Positions 1 through 8,362 of a stretch of 64,000 nt of DNA are shown in pieces; position 1 is the first letter of the stretch, and each line of letters opens with the position of its first letter. Origin of the DNA: BOKV01 sp041397525 (GTDB lineage: Bacteria > Pseudomonadota > Alphaproteobacteria > Rhizobiales > Rhizobiaceae). Where the stretch lies: the NCBI GenBank assembly GCA_041397525.1, contig JAWKWL010000001.1, positions 62,001 to 126,000 of the forward strand, in the 5' to 3' direction. The position numbers and the translations under genes are program-made. The notes beneath the pieces were generated by a model. The model ran no database searches. It worked only from the letters and a program-made list of their open reading frames with translations, and had not been told where the DNA came from.

Positions 1-806
1 ATCCCCGGGATGGTATTGAGTTTTTCGCCGGGCTTTTCATGCCCCGCGGTCGCTGCCAGTAATGCCCGCGTATAAGGGTGGGCGGGAGCGGCAAACACCC
101 TTGCTGCAGGGCCATGTTCAACCACGCGTCCGCCATACATCACTGCAATATTGTCACAGAACATGCGCACCGCCCAAAGGTCATGGCTCAGGATCAGCAG
201 GGTTATGCCACGCTTGCGGCTCTGCTCGCGCATGAGTTCGAGGATGCGCGTTCTGACCGATGCATCCAGTGCGCTGGTTGCTTCATCAGCAATGATCAGC
301 TTGGGACGCCCCACCAGCGCCATCGCGATTACCACACGCTGTGCCATTCCCCCGGAAAGTTCATGTGGCCATGATGCCGCGACCCGCGCTGGTTGTGGCA
401 TGCCGACATCGGCCAGAGCTGAAAGAACTTCCGCCTCGCCCAGTGGAGTTTCCAGCGAATTTGCGACCTGCCATCCAATCGGCTTGGTTGGATCCAGTGT
501 CGCAATCGGATCCTGGAAGACATAGCGCACATCCTGGGTCCGCATCCGGCGCATCTCGTTGATGTCGAGTTCCCAGACCTGTTTCCCCAGGACTTCCAGC
601 CTGCCCGACTTCGGAAAAACACCCTGCGGCACCAAGCGCCCCATGGCAAAGCCGACAGTGCTCTTCCCCGACCCGCTCTCGCCAACAATTCCCAGTATGC
701 TGCCGGCCGCCACATCCAGCGTCACGCCGTCAAGTGCGCGCACCGCATTCGCGCCGTTGCCGAATTCGAGAACCAGATCGTCAATACGCGCACTATATTC
801 GCTCAT
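1..806 (-). CDS. Peptide/nickel ABC transporter ATP-binding protein (DppD/OppD-like), 3' end beyond window
   Basis: This is the cytoplasmic ATPase that would power the permeases encoded just upstream. Reading the minus strand from the ATG at 806 gives an uninterrupted frame to the window edge, so the C-terminus is missing. Visible motifs are a Walker A GESGSGKST near residue 44, a Q-loop QDPIATLDP, a signature LSGGMAQR and a Walker B LIIADEATSALD, followed by an H-loop His in ILSHD. Near the edge begins the HPYTRALLAA stretch typical of oligopeptide-type ATPases. The start lies 2 bp beyond the stop of the permease gene at 809, so it is translated from the same operon. Family assignment is firm; the substrate is not known. 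Confidence 0.93.
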   Translation of the reverse strand, partial: MSEYSARIDDLVLEFGNGANAVRALDGVTLDVAAGSILGIVGESGSGKSTVGFAMGRLVPQGVFPKSGRLEVLGKQVWELDINEMRRMRTQDVRYVFQDPIATLDPTKPIGWQVANSLETPLGEAEVLSALADVGMPQPARVAASWPHELSGGMAQRVVIAMALVGRPKLIIADEATSALDASVRTRILELMREQSRKRGITLLILSHDLWAVRMFCDNIAVMYGGRVVEHGPAARVFAAPAHPYTRALLAATAGHEKPGEKLNTIPG

Positions 807-808
807 GC

Positions 809-1696
809 CTACTCCAATGGCCTTGGCTGAGACGGCTCGATGATCGAACGTGCGGCATCTCCGACATAGTTGACGCAAAGAATGGCAAGTGTCAGCACTG
901 CTCCGGGCGCCAGCACCACCCACGGCGCGATGTTCATGAAGGCACTGTTTTCACGCAGCAGCACGCCCAGCGAGGACAGCGGCGGCTGAACGCCCAGACC
1001 GAGAAAACTCAAGCCGCTCTCGATGATCATCCCGATGGACATCAGATAGGCCATTTGCACAACTGTGACCGACGCGACATTCGGCAGGACGTGCACGAAC
1101 AGGATTCGAAAGGTCGAAGCCCCTGATATCGTTGCCGCGACCACGAAATCCCGCCCAACAATGCCAAGGGCAGCCCCTCTCACCACTCGCACCATGGTCG
1201 GCAGGACAATGAAGAAAATGGCAACAATTGCGGAAAGCGTTCCAGGCCCCAGTATGGCTGCCACGATCAGGCCGAAAATCATTGACGGAAAGGCAAACAG
1301 GATATCGGCAAGACGGGCTATCAGCGTGTCGACCACACCGCGATACCAGGCAGCAGCCATGCCGATGATCGAACCGACCACGCCAGCCAAAAACACTGCA
1401 ACTGCAGACAACAGGAAGGTAAGCCGGATACCTTCAAGGATGCGGGCAAAAACCGAGCGGCCAAGATTGTCTGTTCCGAAGATGAATTCCGTGCTGGGCG
1501 GTGCCCGGCGTGGTCCTGATGCAACCGCCTTTGCGGCAGTCGTGGGCAGATAGGGTTCTGCCAATCCAACGATCACCATGATTGCAAGAAGCGCAACCGC
1601 GATCATGGTACCGATGCCAGCGCGCGCGAAAAACACCGACAACGCACCCTTTCGTCGTCCTGCCTTCTTTGCCTGGGCGATGTCGGTTTCAGCCAT
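809..1696 (-). CDS. Dipeptide-type ABC transporter permease (DppC-like)
   Basis: This 295-residue inner-membrane permease has about six hydrophobic spans, starting with TMIAVALLAIMVIVGLAEP. The periplasmic segment FGTDNLGRSVFARILEGIR is the hallmark of DppC/OppC proteins, and the EAA-type cytoplasmic loop is seen around GRDFVVAATISGAS. It overlaps the preceding permease gene by 8 bp and is followed directly by the ATPase gene, so it forms the second half of the membrane channel for the peptide-like substrate captured by the binding protein of the operon. The length is normal for the family. Confidence 0.95.
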   Translation of the reverse strand: MAETDIAQAKKAGRRKGALSVFFARAGIGTMIAVALLAIMVIVGLAEPYLPTTAAKAVASGPRRAPPSTEFIFGTDNLGRSVFARILEGIRLTFLLSAVAVFLAGVVGSIIGMAAAWYRGVVDTLIARLADILFAFPSMIFGLIVAAILGPGTLSAIVAIFFIVLPTMVRVVRGAALGIVGRDFVVAATISGASTFRILFVHVLPNVASVTVVQMAYLMSIGMIIESGLSFLGLGVQPPLSSLGVLLRENSAFMNIAPWVVLAPGAVLTLAILCVNYVGDAARSIIEPSQPRPLE

Positions 1697-2657
1697 CTTG
1701 CCTGTCCGCTACCCGCGGGTCGATAAACCCGTAAAGAATGTCGGCAATCGTGTTCATCAGTACAAAAAATGCGGCCGTCAGGATAACGCCGGTCTGCACG
1801 ACCGGGTAATCGCGACGGATGATCGAATTGACCAGCAATCGCCCGACGCCGTCAAGGCTGAACACGGTCTCCACGAGAACTGTGCCGCCCAGCAGATAGC
1901 CTGCCACGATCGCAAAGATCGTCACCACCGGTATCAGCGAATTCCGGAAGATGTGGCGGGTAAAGATCGCCCGCGGCTCAAGACCGCGCGAAACTGCTGC
2001 CAGAATGTGATCCTGCCCCATGACACCCAGCACGCTTGAGCGTGCGGTAGCCAGAACCAGGCCCAAACCGGTGATCGACAATGTGAATGATGGTAGCAAT
2101 GCGTGGCGCAGATTTTCCAAAAGGCCATCCGACATTGGCGACCACCCTCCAGCCTTCAAACCGAGCGAATACACCGAGAACAGGTAGAGGAACACCGTGC
2201 CGAGCACGAAATTGGGGATGGACATCAGCAAGGTACTGGCATGGCGGCCAGTTTGCGAAACCGCAGATCCGTGGAACATCCCTGAGACCACACCCAGCGG
2301 AAAACCAACAAACGCGATCATGATCAGCGCCAGGGACGCAAGTTCCAGTGTCAGTGGCAATCTTGCCACCACCTCGTCGATAACCGGCCCGCGCGTGACG
2401 ATGGAGGTTCCGAAATCCCCCTGCAACATCGCCCCGATCCATTTCACATATTGGACGAAGACCGGTGCGTCCAGGCCGTACTGGGCATTGATTTCCGCCC
2501 GTTCCGCCTCCGTGGCCAGCGGGAAGAACAAGTCAGCATAAGTACCCGGTATAAGTCTCATTCCGAAAAATACCAATGATGCAACGCCAAATACCGTTAT
2601 TGCGGCGAGACCAAGCCTCGCCGCAATATAGAGCATGTAGGAAGCCAGATGCTTCAC
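1689..2657 (-). CDS. Dipeptide-type ABC transporter permease (DppB-like), GTG start
   Basis: This 322-residue permease carries the DppB pattern: an N-terminal span (RLGLAAITVFGVASLVFFGM), the periplasmic segment with YGLDAPVFVQYVKWIGAML, and a GRDHILAAVSRG-like EAA loop near QDHILAAVSRGLEPRAI. The start codon is GTG, 10 bp after the stop of the binding-protein gene. No nearer ATG gives a full first membrane span, so GTG is the best choice. It pairs with the DppC-like protein encoded next, which overlaps its 3' end by 8 bp. Confidence 0.94.
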   Translation of the reverse strand: MKHLASYMLYIAARLGLAAITVFGVASLVFFGMRLIPGTYADLFFPLATEAERAEINAQYGLDAPVFVQYVKWIGAMLQGDFGTSIVTRGPVIDEVVARLPLTLELASLALIMIAFVGFPLGVVSGMFHGSAVSQTGRHASTLLMSIPNFVLGTVFLYLFSVYSLGLKAGGWSPMSDGLLENLRHALLPSFTLSITGLGLVLATARSSVLGVMGQDHILAAVSRGLEPRAIFTRHIFRNSLIPVVTIFAIVAGYLLGGTVLVETVFSLDGVGRLLVNSIIRRDYPVVQTGVILTAAFFVLMNTIADILYGFIDPRVADRQDG

Positions 2658-2667
2658 CTGATCATCC

Positions 2668-4230
2668 TCAGGCCTTCATTTCCCAGGTCTCAACCCCGGC
2701 CATGACGTCGTTCTGCGACTGGCGGGCCGATGGCGTCATGTTCACGCGATCACTGCGCCAGGCAATGGTCTCGGAATTGACGTTGATCGGGATTTTCACG
2801 CACTGCTCGTTGAGGATTTCATAGAGGTTTTGCAGCGAGGCATTGACTTCGTCGCCCGTCGCCTTGGTGACCGCAGCGTTCAGCGCAGCGGTGTATTCCT
2901 CGTTGACCGGCACATAACCCTTGGTGAAACCGGAAAGTTCCGGTGCCCACCAGTGCGCGGTGATCAACGGATGCGGGAAGCCAGAATAGGCGCTGGATGT
3001 GATGTCCATCTCGCTCGGATTGGTACCCCAAACCCGTTTGGCCCACACACCGCCATCAACGGTTTCCAGTTCGCAGGTGATGCCTATTTCAGCGAGCGCC
3101 TGCGACATGACCTGTGCGACCGCTTCGTGAACACCGCCAGCTCGGACAAGATATTTGACCGTTGTGCGTGCGGGCTTTGCTTCCGCCATCAGTGCCTTTG
3201 CCTTTTCGAGATCAGGTTCGCGGAATTTCAACTTGCTGTCATCGGTGAAGCCCCATTGGGTCCAGCCATAGGTCTTCTCGGCGTTACCTGCGAGTGCGAA
3301 ATTGATGATCTTGTCGCGATCAACCGCCAGAGCCACTGCCTGGCGCACGCGCAGGTCCTTGAACGGTGAATCGTCAGCAACACAGTTCATGCCGATATAG
3401 TTGAAGTCGGTCGATTTCTGTGTCGCAACGCTGATATTGGCAGCCCCGGCGAGCAATGCCGGCGCATCCGGATCGCCAATGAACATGGCACCGTCAATGG
3501 AACCATCATTGAGTGCAGCAATCAGGCCCTGTGTGCTGGGAATGGTACGAACAACCACGGTTTCAGTCTTTGCAGGACCACCCCAATAATGCGGATTGCG
3601 CTTCAGCACCCAGCGGTCATTGGCGATGTGTTCGCTGACCATGTAGGGGCCTGTCCCCATGTATTTGTCGCCAGCGCCGTCATAGGAACCATCCTCCATT
3701 TCCTTCATCGGCATGATGCAAACGAGCGTAGCTGCCAGCGAATAGAGCGCAACGTTGTTCGGACCGTCGAATTCGAAGGTAACCTTGTTGCCGTCTGCAG
3801 TGATCGACTTCTTGTTGCGCATCATCAGTCCCCAGGGATTGCCCTTGGACTTGAGTGCGCGATCCATGCTCTTGACGACATCATCGGACGTCATTTCGCG
3901 GCCATTGGCGAATTTGACACCCTCGCGGAGTGTGAAGACCAGATTGTTGCCCTGCCATTCGAATGCGCTCGCCAGCGATGGAACGACATTGAATTCCTCG
4001 TCCAGCGTCACCAGCGAATCAAACACCATGTGCTGGATGTTCCAGGATGATGAAAGCTGCGAGGCATGTGGATCGAGGTGAACCGTTTCCCACGGACGTC
4101 CAAATGTGAAGGTGCCACCATCGGCAGCCATCGCGATTGAGCGCAGTCCCATCGAACTGGCTGTCAAGCCCAGCGCTGCCGCCGCTTTCATGAATGAGCG
4201 GCGGTCAAGCCCGTTATTTTTGTTTTCCAT
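2668..4230 (-). CDS. Extracellular solute-binding protein family 5 (DppA-like), Tat signal
   Basis: This is a periplasmic peptide-binding protein of 520 residues that delivers substrate to the DppBC permeases. The start at 4230 is preceded by a strong GGGAGAGAG ribosome site; a longer open frame upstream has no such site. The N-terminus reads LDRRSFMKAAAALGLT, a twin-arginine signal, so export of the folded protein is likely. The mature part follows SBP family 5: FGRPWETVHLDPH, LREGVKFANGREMTSDDVV, and the YIGMNC and RVRQAVALAVDRDKI segments. It lies 113 bp downstream of an M19 dipeptidase gene on the same strand. The substrate is unknown; the gene context suggests a peptide or N-acyl amide. 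Confidence 0.95.
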   Translation of the reverse strand: MENKNNGLDRRSFMKAAAALGLTASSMGLRSIAMAADGGTFTFGRPWETVHLDPHASQLSSSWNIQHMVFDSLVTLDEEFNVVPSLASAFEWQGNNLVFTLREGVKFANGREMTSDDVVKSMDRALKSKGNPWGLMMRNKKSITADGNKVTFEFDGPNNVALYSLAATLVCIMPMKEMEDGSYDGAGDKYMGTGPYMVSEHIANDRWVLKRNPHYWGGPAKTETVVVRTIPSTQGLIAALNDGSIDGAMFIGDPDAPALLAGAANISVATQKSTDFNYIGMNCVADDSPFKDLRVRQAVALAVDRDKIINFALAGNAEKTYGWTQWGFTDDSKLKFREPDLEKAKALMAEAKPARTTVKYLVRAGGVHEAVAQVMSQALAEIGITCELETVDGGVWAKRVWGTNPSEMDITSSAYSGFPHPLITAHWWAPELSGFTKGYVPVNEEYTAALNAAVTKATGDEVNASLQNLYEILNEQCVKIPINVNSETIAWRSDRVNMTPSARQSQNDVMAGVETWEMKA

Positions 4231-4281
4231 GCTGTCTCTCTCCCTTTGTTGTCGGACAAATCGGCGCCGACCCTCCGAATA

Positions 4282-4291
4282 CAGTATACTG
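4282..4291. promoter_or_regulatory. Palindrome CAGTATACTG, candidate operator
   Basis: A perfect 10-bp palindrome lies in the 113-bp gap between the dipeptidase gene and the DppA-like gene, about 50 bp before the latter's start. It shares the word ACAGTATAC with a second palindrome in the divergent promoter at 5575-5586. Short AT-centred palindromes of this type are typical of GntR-family sites, but no regulator gene is next to it, so the factor is unknown. Confidence 0.5.
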
Positions 4292-4343
4292 AATACAACT
4301 TTAGGCTCAAGCAGGAATTCGAGCGTTGACTTTGCGGCGGAAA

Positions 4344-5519
4344 TCAACCGCAAACAGCTTCAAATACCCTCAGGAAATTTTCTCCGAGTATCCCCCGGAT
4401 CTGTTCATCAGAATATCCCCTCTTGACCAAACCCCTTGTTATATTTGGGAAATCACGGATGTCGTCGAACCCGACCAGACTTCGAGGTGCATCGAACCCG
4501 CCACGACTGTCAGCGCCTGTTTCACCCATGGTGGTGGCGAAAAGCCTGTCAGTCCATTCCGGCTGCTGCACCGGCCAGTCGCTTCCAATTCCAACATGCT
4601 CCCAGCCGACGACATCGCAAACATGATCGACATGGTCGAGAAACGCATCAATGCTTGGGACTTTGGCATCCGTCAGAAATTGCCGCAGGCAGTAAATGCC
4701 GACATAGCCGCCTGTATCGGCAATCGCTCGCAATTCGTCATCCTTCTTGTTGCGAACATGCTCGAACAGACCCCATGCTGCGGTGTGCGATGCGACAACC
4801 GGTGACTTCGACAACTTGCAGGCATCCAGCGTCGTCTGGCGGCCGCAATGCGAGATGTCGACCAGGATTCCCAGACCGTTCATCCGGTCAATTACCTTTG
4901 ATCCGAAATTGGTCACGCCGCAATCCACGCGATCATAACTCCCGCCACCGACATGGTTGACGGTATTGTAGGTCAACTGGATCATTCGCATTCCGAAGCG
5001 GTGAAACTGGTCAAGTCTGTCCAGCTGCAGGCCAATATCGAGAGTATTTTGGGAATTGAGGAAACCGACGCGCTTCCCCGCCCGCTTTGCAACCCGAAAA
5101 TCTTCCGCTACCAAGGCCTTGTCCAGCCAGTCGAACCGGTCAAACTGGGCCTGGTGCAGCGAATACCACTCCATCGCCTGTGCATAAGGATCACTTTCGG
5201 GAGTTATGGGGAAGCCGATTGTCTGGCGTGATGCGCCGGTAATGCCGGACGCTTCCCAGGTTTCCCTGAGCGGGGGGAACTCACCGTCCAGCGCCATGCG
5301 AAAAGGCATGCTCCACGCATCCAGCACCGCCTGCATTGCACTTCGATGCCGCTCATATTGTTTCTTGAGACGCTCGACCATCGCGGAAGTGAAAGAACGC
5401 CTGCCGCAGGGTCCCTGGAACAGGGTATCGATGATGATTGAGCTTTCATGCAGGTGAGCTGCCCGTTTCTCTTCGGCTTCACTCAGTCCGAAATCGTGTC
5501 GGCCGAAAACCTCGCTCAT
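4344..5519 (-). CDS. M19 / renal dipeptidase family protein with atypical metal site
   Basis: This is a 391-residue member of the membrane-dipeptidase (COG2355, M19) family. The start at 5519 follows GGGAGGGCT; a frame opening 12 codons earlier lacks this site. Conserved parts are GLGILVDISHCGRQTTLDACKLSK-like text around residue 225 (quoted here only in part) with His in DISHCG, a second His in VASHTAAWG, and the C-terminal HVGIGSDWP. However, the N-terminal HxD pair of canonical dipeptidases is replaced (IIIDTLFQGP), and the bridging Glu region reads FLNSQNTLDIG. Two of the usual zinc ligands therefore seem to be missing. It is first in the operon with the Dpp transporter, so it may act on the imported compound. 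Family certain, activity uncertain. Confidence 0.85.
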   Translation of the reverse strand: MSEVFGRHDFGLSEAEEKRAAHLHESSIIIDTLFQGPCGRRSFTSAMVERLKKQYERHRSAMQAVLDAWSMPFRMALDGEFPPLRETWEASGITGASRQTIGFPITPESDPYAQAMEWYSLHQAQFDRFDWLDKALVAEDFRVAKRAGKRVGFLNSQNTLDIGLQLDRLDQFHRFGMRMIQLTYNTVNHVGGGSYDRVDCGVTNFGSKVIDRMNGLGILVDISHCGRQTTLDACKLSKSPVVASHTAAWGLFEHVRNKKDDELRAIADTGGYVGIYCLRQFLTDAKVPSIDAFLDHVDHVCDVVGWEHVGIGSDWPVQQPEWTDRLFATTMGETGADSRGGFDAPRSLVGFDDIRDFPNITRGLVKRGYSDEQIRGILGENFLRVFEAVCG

Positions 5520-5574
5520 AAGCCCTCCCTGGTCCCCGACACCAAAACCATGCAACGCACACCGGCATATTTAC

Positions 5575-5586
5575 ACTGTATACAGT
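5575..5586. promoter_or_regulatory. 12-bp palindrome ACTGTATACAGT in a divergent promoter
   Basis: A perfect 12-bp palindrome sits in the 106-bp gap between the divergent dipeptidase (minus) and M20 hydrolase (plus) genes. It is followed by a second GTATAC, giving overlapping repeats (GTATACAGTATAC). The site resembles the one at 4282-4291, which suggests one repressor or activator controlling both transport and hydrolysis genes. The regulator cannot be identified from this window. Confidence 0.55.
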
Positions 5587-5625
5587 ATACGGTAGGCTTT
5601 TTGTTATGCAAGTGGGGATGAAGTC

Positions 5626-6858
5626 ATGGTCAACCGCCAAAACCCGGTAATAGCAAATTCCATTCAGGCAATGGCAGGCGAACTGGCCGCTATCCGGCAC
5701 GACTTCCACCGACATCCCGAATTGATGTATGAGGAATCCAGAACGGCGGGTATTGTCGCGCAGAAGCTGCGCGAATACGGATTTGACGAGGTATTTGAGG
5801 GCATTGGCCGCACTGGCGTGGTCGGGATTCTCCATGGCGCAAGCGGCCCCGGCAATGGTCCGGCAGATCGCGTCCTCTTCCGTGCCGACATGGATGCACT
5901 GCCAATCCATGAGGAGACTGGCGCCGACCATGCATCCGTACTGCCCGGCAAGATGCACGCCTGCGGCCATGACGGACACACGACCATGTTGCTCGGCGGA
6001 GCCCGCCATCTGGCTGAAACCCGCAACTTTCACGGAACCCTCGTCTTCTGTTTCCAACCTGCAGAGGAAGGCGGTGCGGGTGCCAAGGCAATGATCGACG
6101 ACGGAATTCTGGAGCGCTGGCCGGTAAAGGCAGCTTATGGCGTCCACAATCGGCCGGGCCTGCCTGTCGGGCATTTCGCTGCCCGGTCAGGTGCGGTCAT
6201 GGCATCGGCAGACGGCCTCGACATTGTGGTGGAGGGTGTTGGCGGCCATGCAGCGCGCCCCGCCGCCTGCAAGGATCCCGTGGTTGCAGTCGCCCATCTC
6301 ATCACTGCACTTCAAACAATTGTTTCGCGCCGCATCACGCCGATGGAACCAGCGGTGTTCTCAGTGACCGCGATCAATGGCGGCTCAGCCTACAATGTCA
6401 TTCCCAAACGCGTTGAATTGAAATGCAGCCTGCGCGCCTTCAATCCGGCTGTCGCCGACCAGCTCCGCGACGAAGTCCGCACCATCTGCGCAGGCGTTGC
6501 CGCAACCCATGGTGTTTTGATCACTGCCGAAAGGCCGTCATGGGCCACCCCCTACCCTGCAACTATCAACACCGCCGCCGAGACAGAACTCGCCCTGCAG
6601 GCCATGCGCGACATCGCCGGAGAAGACCGGGTATACACGGACTTGGCCCCTATGACAGGCTCTGAAGATTTCGCTTTCTTCCTGCAGAAAGTGCCGGGCG
6701 CTTATGTTTTCGTTGGCAATGGCGATTCCGCTGAACTGCACCACCCTGGCTATGACTTCAACGACGATGCGCTGGTTCTCGGCACCGCTTTCTGGGCACG
6801 ACTGGCAGCGCATGTCTTGCCGGAAGCGAATTGGAATGCAAGCCCGCCAGGAGTTTGA
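5626..6858 (+). CDS. M20 family amidohydrolase (hippurate hydrolase / aminoacylase-like)
   Basis: This 410-residue cytoplasmic metallohydrolase should cleave an N-acyl amino acid or similar amide. Signature parts are RHDFHRHPELMYEE near the N-terminus, MHACGHDGHT (metal Cys and His) near residue 107, QPAEEGGAGA (catalytic and metal Glu) near residue 145, HNRPGLPVG, and a C-terminal MTGSEDFAFF with a further His in ELHHPGYDFND. It carries the usual lid (dimerisation) domain around IVVEGVGGHAA. A GGGGATGAAG ribosome site precedes the ATG. It starts a plus-strand run of four enzymes and diverges from the dipeptidase/transporter operon. Exact substrate not determinable. Confidence 0.93.
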   Translation: MVNRQNPVIANSIQAMAGELAAIRHDFHRHPELMYEESRTAGIVAQKLREYGFDEVFEGIGRTGVVGILHGASGPGNGPADRVLFRADMDALPIHEETGADHASVLPGKMHACGHDGHTTMLLGGARHLAETRNFHGTLVFCFQPAEEGGAGAKAMIDDGILERWPVKAAYGVHNRPGLPVGHFAARSGAVMASADGLDIVVEGVGGHAARPAACKDPVVAVAHLITALQTIVSRRITPMEPAVFSVTAINGGSAYNVIPKRVELKCSLRAFNPAVADQLRDEVRTICAGVAATHGVLITAERPSWATPYPATINTAAETELALQAMRDIAGEDRVYTDLAPMTGSEDFAFFLQKVPGAYVFVGNGDSAELHHPGYDFNDDALVLGTAFWARLAAHVLPEANWNASPPGV

Positions 6859-6885
6859 CGGGGGACCTGACAGGAGGGCTGGGCC

Positions 6886-8343
6886 ATGAGCGATGATATT
6901 CTGTTTGGAACCGCCTCGGAAATGGCAGCGATGATCCGCATCGGCGCCATCCGGCCCAGCGAATTGTTGGAACTTCATCTTGGCCAGATTGACAGGATCA
7001 ACCCGACCATCAACGCCATAATCTGGCAAGACCGCGAGAATGCACGGAAACTGGCCGTTCAACTCGACAAGGAGGCGGCACGGGGAGAGTTCCGCGGCCC
7101 ACTCCATGGCGTTCCAGTTACAGTCAAGGAAGCATTTGATCTGGTCGGTTCGCCCAGCACCTGGGGCAATCCCGATCTCAAGAACAACTATCCTGCCCGG
7201 GATGCCGAGGTCGTCGAACGATACCGCAAGGCTGGCGCCATCATTCTTGGCAAGACCAATGTCCCGCTCAACCTTTATGAATGGCAGAGTTTCAACGAAT
7301 TATACGGCTCAACCAACAATCCCTGGGATTTGACGAGAACCCCCGGCGGGTCATCCGGAGGTTCCGCTGCTGCCCTTGCTTGCGGGATGAGTGCTCTCGA
7401 AGCGGGCAGCGACATCGGCTCTTCCGCTCGCAATCCGGCACATTACTGCGGTGTGTTCGGTTTGAAACCCAGTTGGGGCGTTGTGCCGATGCAGGGTCAC
7501 CTGCCGCCTGGCTGGTATGGCGATATTGACATCGCTGTCACCGGGCCGATGGCCCGCCATGCCCGTGATCTTGATCTTGCCTTCGACATTCTCGCTGGCG
7601 CAGACCGTTTCATGCATCCGGCATGGCGTGTTGATTGTCCGGCTGATGCGCGCACGAGGGTCAGGGAATTCAAAATTGCCATCAAGCTTGGCGATGAGGT
7701 CAGCCCGGTAGACGACGCCTATCTCGGCCAACTCGAAAAGTTCGGTCGCAAGCTCGAAGCTGCTGGCGCGAAAGTCTCCTTCACTACAGCCCCCGAGATC
7801 GACAGCAAGGCCCATTTCGAGCTTTATCTCACCCTGCTTGGGGCGGCCATGGCAGGGTTCTACACAGATGAAGAGATTGCGCGCGATCGTGAGCGTCTGG
7901 AAACAACCGGAAATCTGCAATCATGGCGACTGCTGAAACCACGTCAGGACGGCAAGTCATTGCGGCGCGCCCAATGGATGGTCAAGGACAATGAGAGACT
8001 TGTTGCCAGGCGAAAATTCGAAGCATTTTTCAGCGACTGGGACATCCTGATTGTGCCAATCTGCGCGTCAGCCGCCTTCCCGCATGACCAGGCAGGCTAT
8101 CGCGACCAGCGCATGCTGACGATCAACGGTCGCGAGCAACCCGAGATGCTGCAGATATTTTGGTCGGGCTATTGCGGCGTCGTTGGACTGCCTGCCGTCG
8201 CGGGCCCGGCCGGTTTCGTTAACGGTCTTCCCGTTGGATACCAGGCAATCAGCGGCTTTGGCCGCGACCGGACCGCACTTGCGTTTGCTTGTGCGGTCGA
8301 ACGCGAAATTGCCGGGTTTGTCCGCCCACCCATTCATGTTTAG
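6886..8343 (+). CDS. Amidase signature family enzyme (first of two)
   Basis: This 485-residue amidase has the full Ser-cisSer-Lys triad: Lys in HGVPVTVKEAFD, cis-Ser in GGSSGGSAAALA and the nucleophile Ser in SDIGSSARNPAHYCG. It follows the M20 hydrolase by 27 bp and precedes a second amidase of the same length, but the two proteins are clearly diverged. The family includes malonamidase, urethanase, indoleacetamide and fatty-amide hydrolases. Its neighbour encoding malonyl-CoA synthetase makes an amide that yields malonate or a similar dicarboxylate attractive, but this is inference. Confidence 0.94.
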   Translation: MSDDILFGTASEMAAMIRIGAIRPSELLELHLGQIDRINPTINAIIWQDRENARKLAVQLDKEAARGEFRGPLHGVPVTVKEAFDLVGSPSTWGNPDLKNNYPARDAEVVERYRKAGAIILGKTNVPLNLYEWQSFNELYGSTNNPWDLTRTPGGSSGGSAAALACGMSALEAGSDIGSSARNPAHYCGVFGLKPSWGVVPMQGHLPPGWYGDIDIAVTGPMARHARDLDLAFDILAGADRFMHPAWRVDCPADARTRVREFKIAIKLGDEVSPVDDAYLGQLEKFGRKLEAAGAKVSFTTAPEIDSKAHFELYLTLLGAAMAGFYTDEEIARDRERLETTGNLQSWRLLKPRQDGKSLRRAQWMVKDNERLVARRKFEAFFSDWDILIVPICASAAFPHDQAGYRDQRMLTINGREQPEMLQIFWSGYCGVVGLPAVAGPAGFVNGLPVGYQAISGFGRDRTALAFACAVEREIAGFVRPPIHV

Positions 8344-8362
8344 TTTGAGATTGATATCGGAT

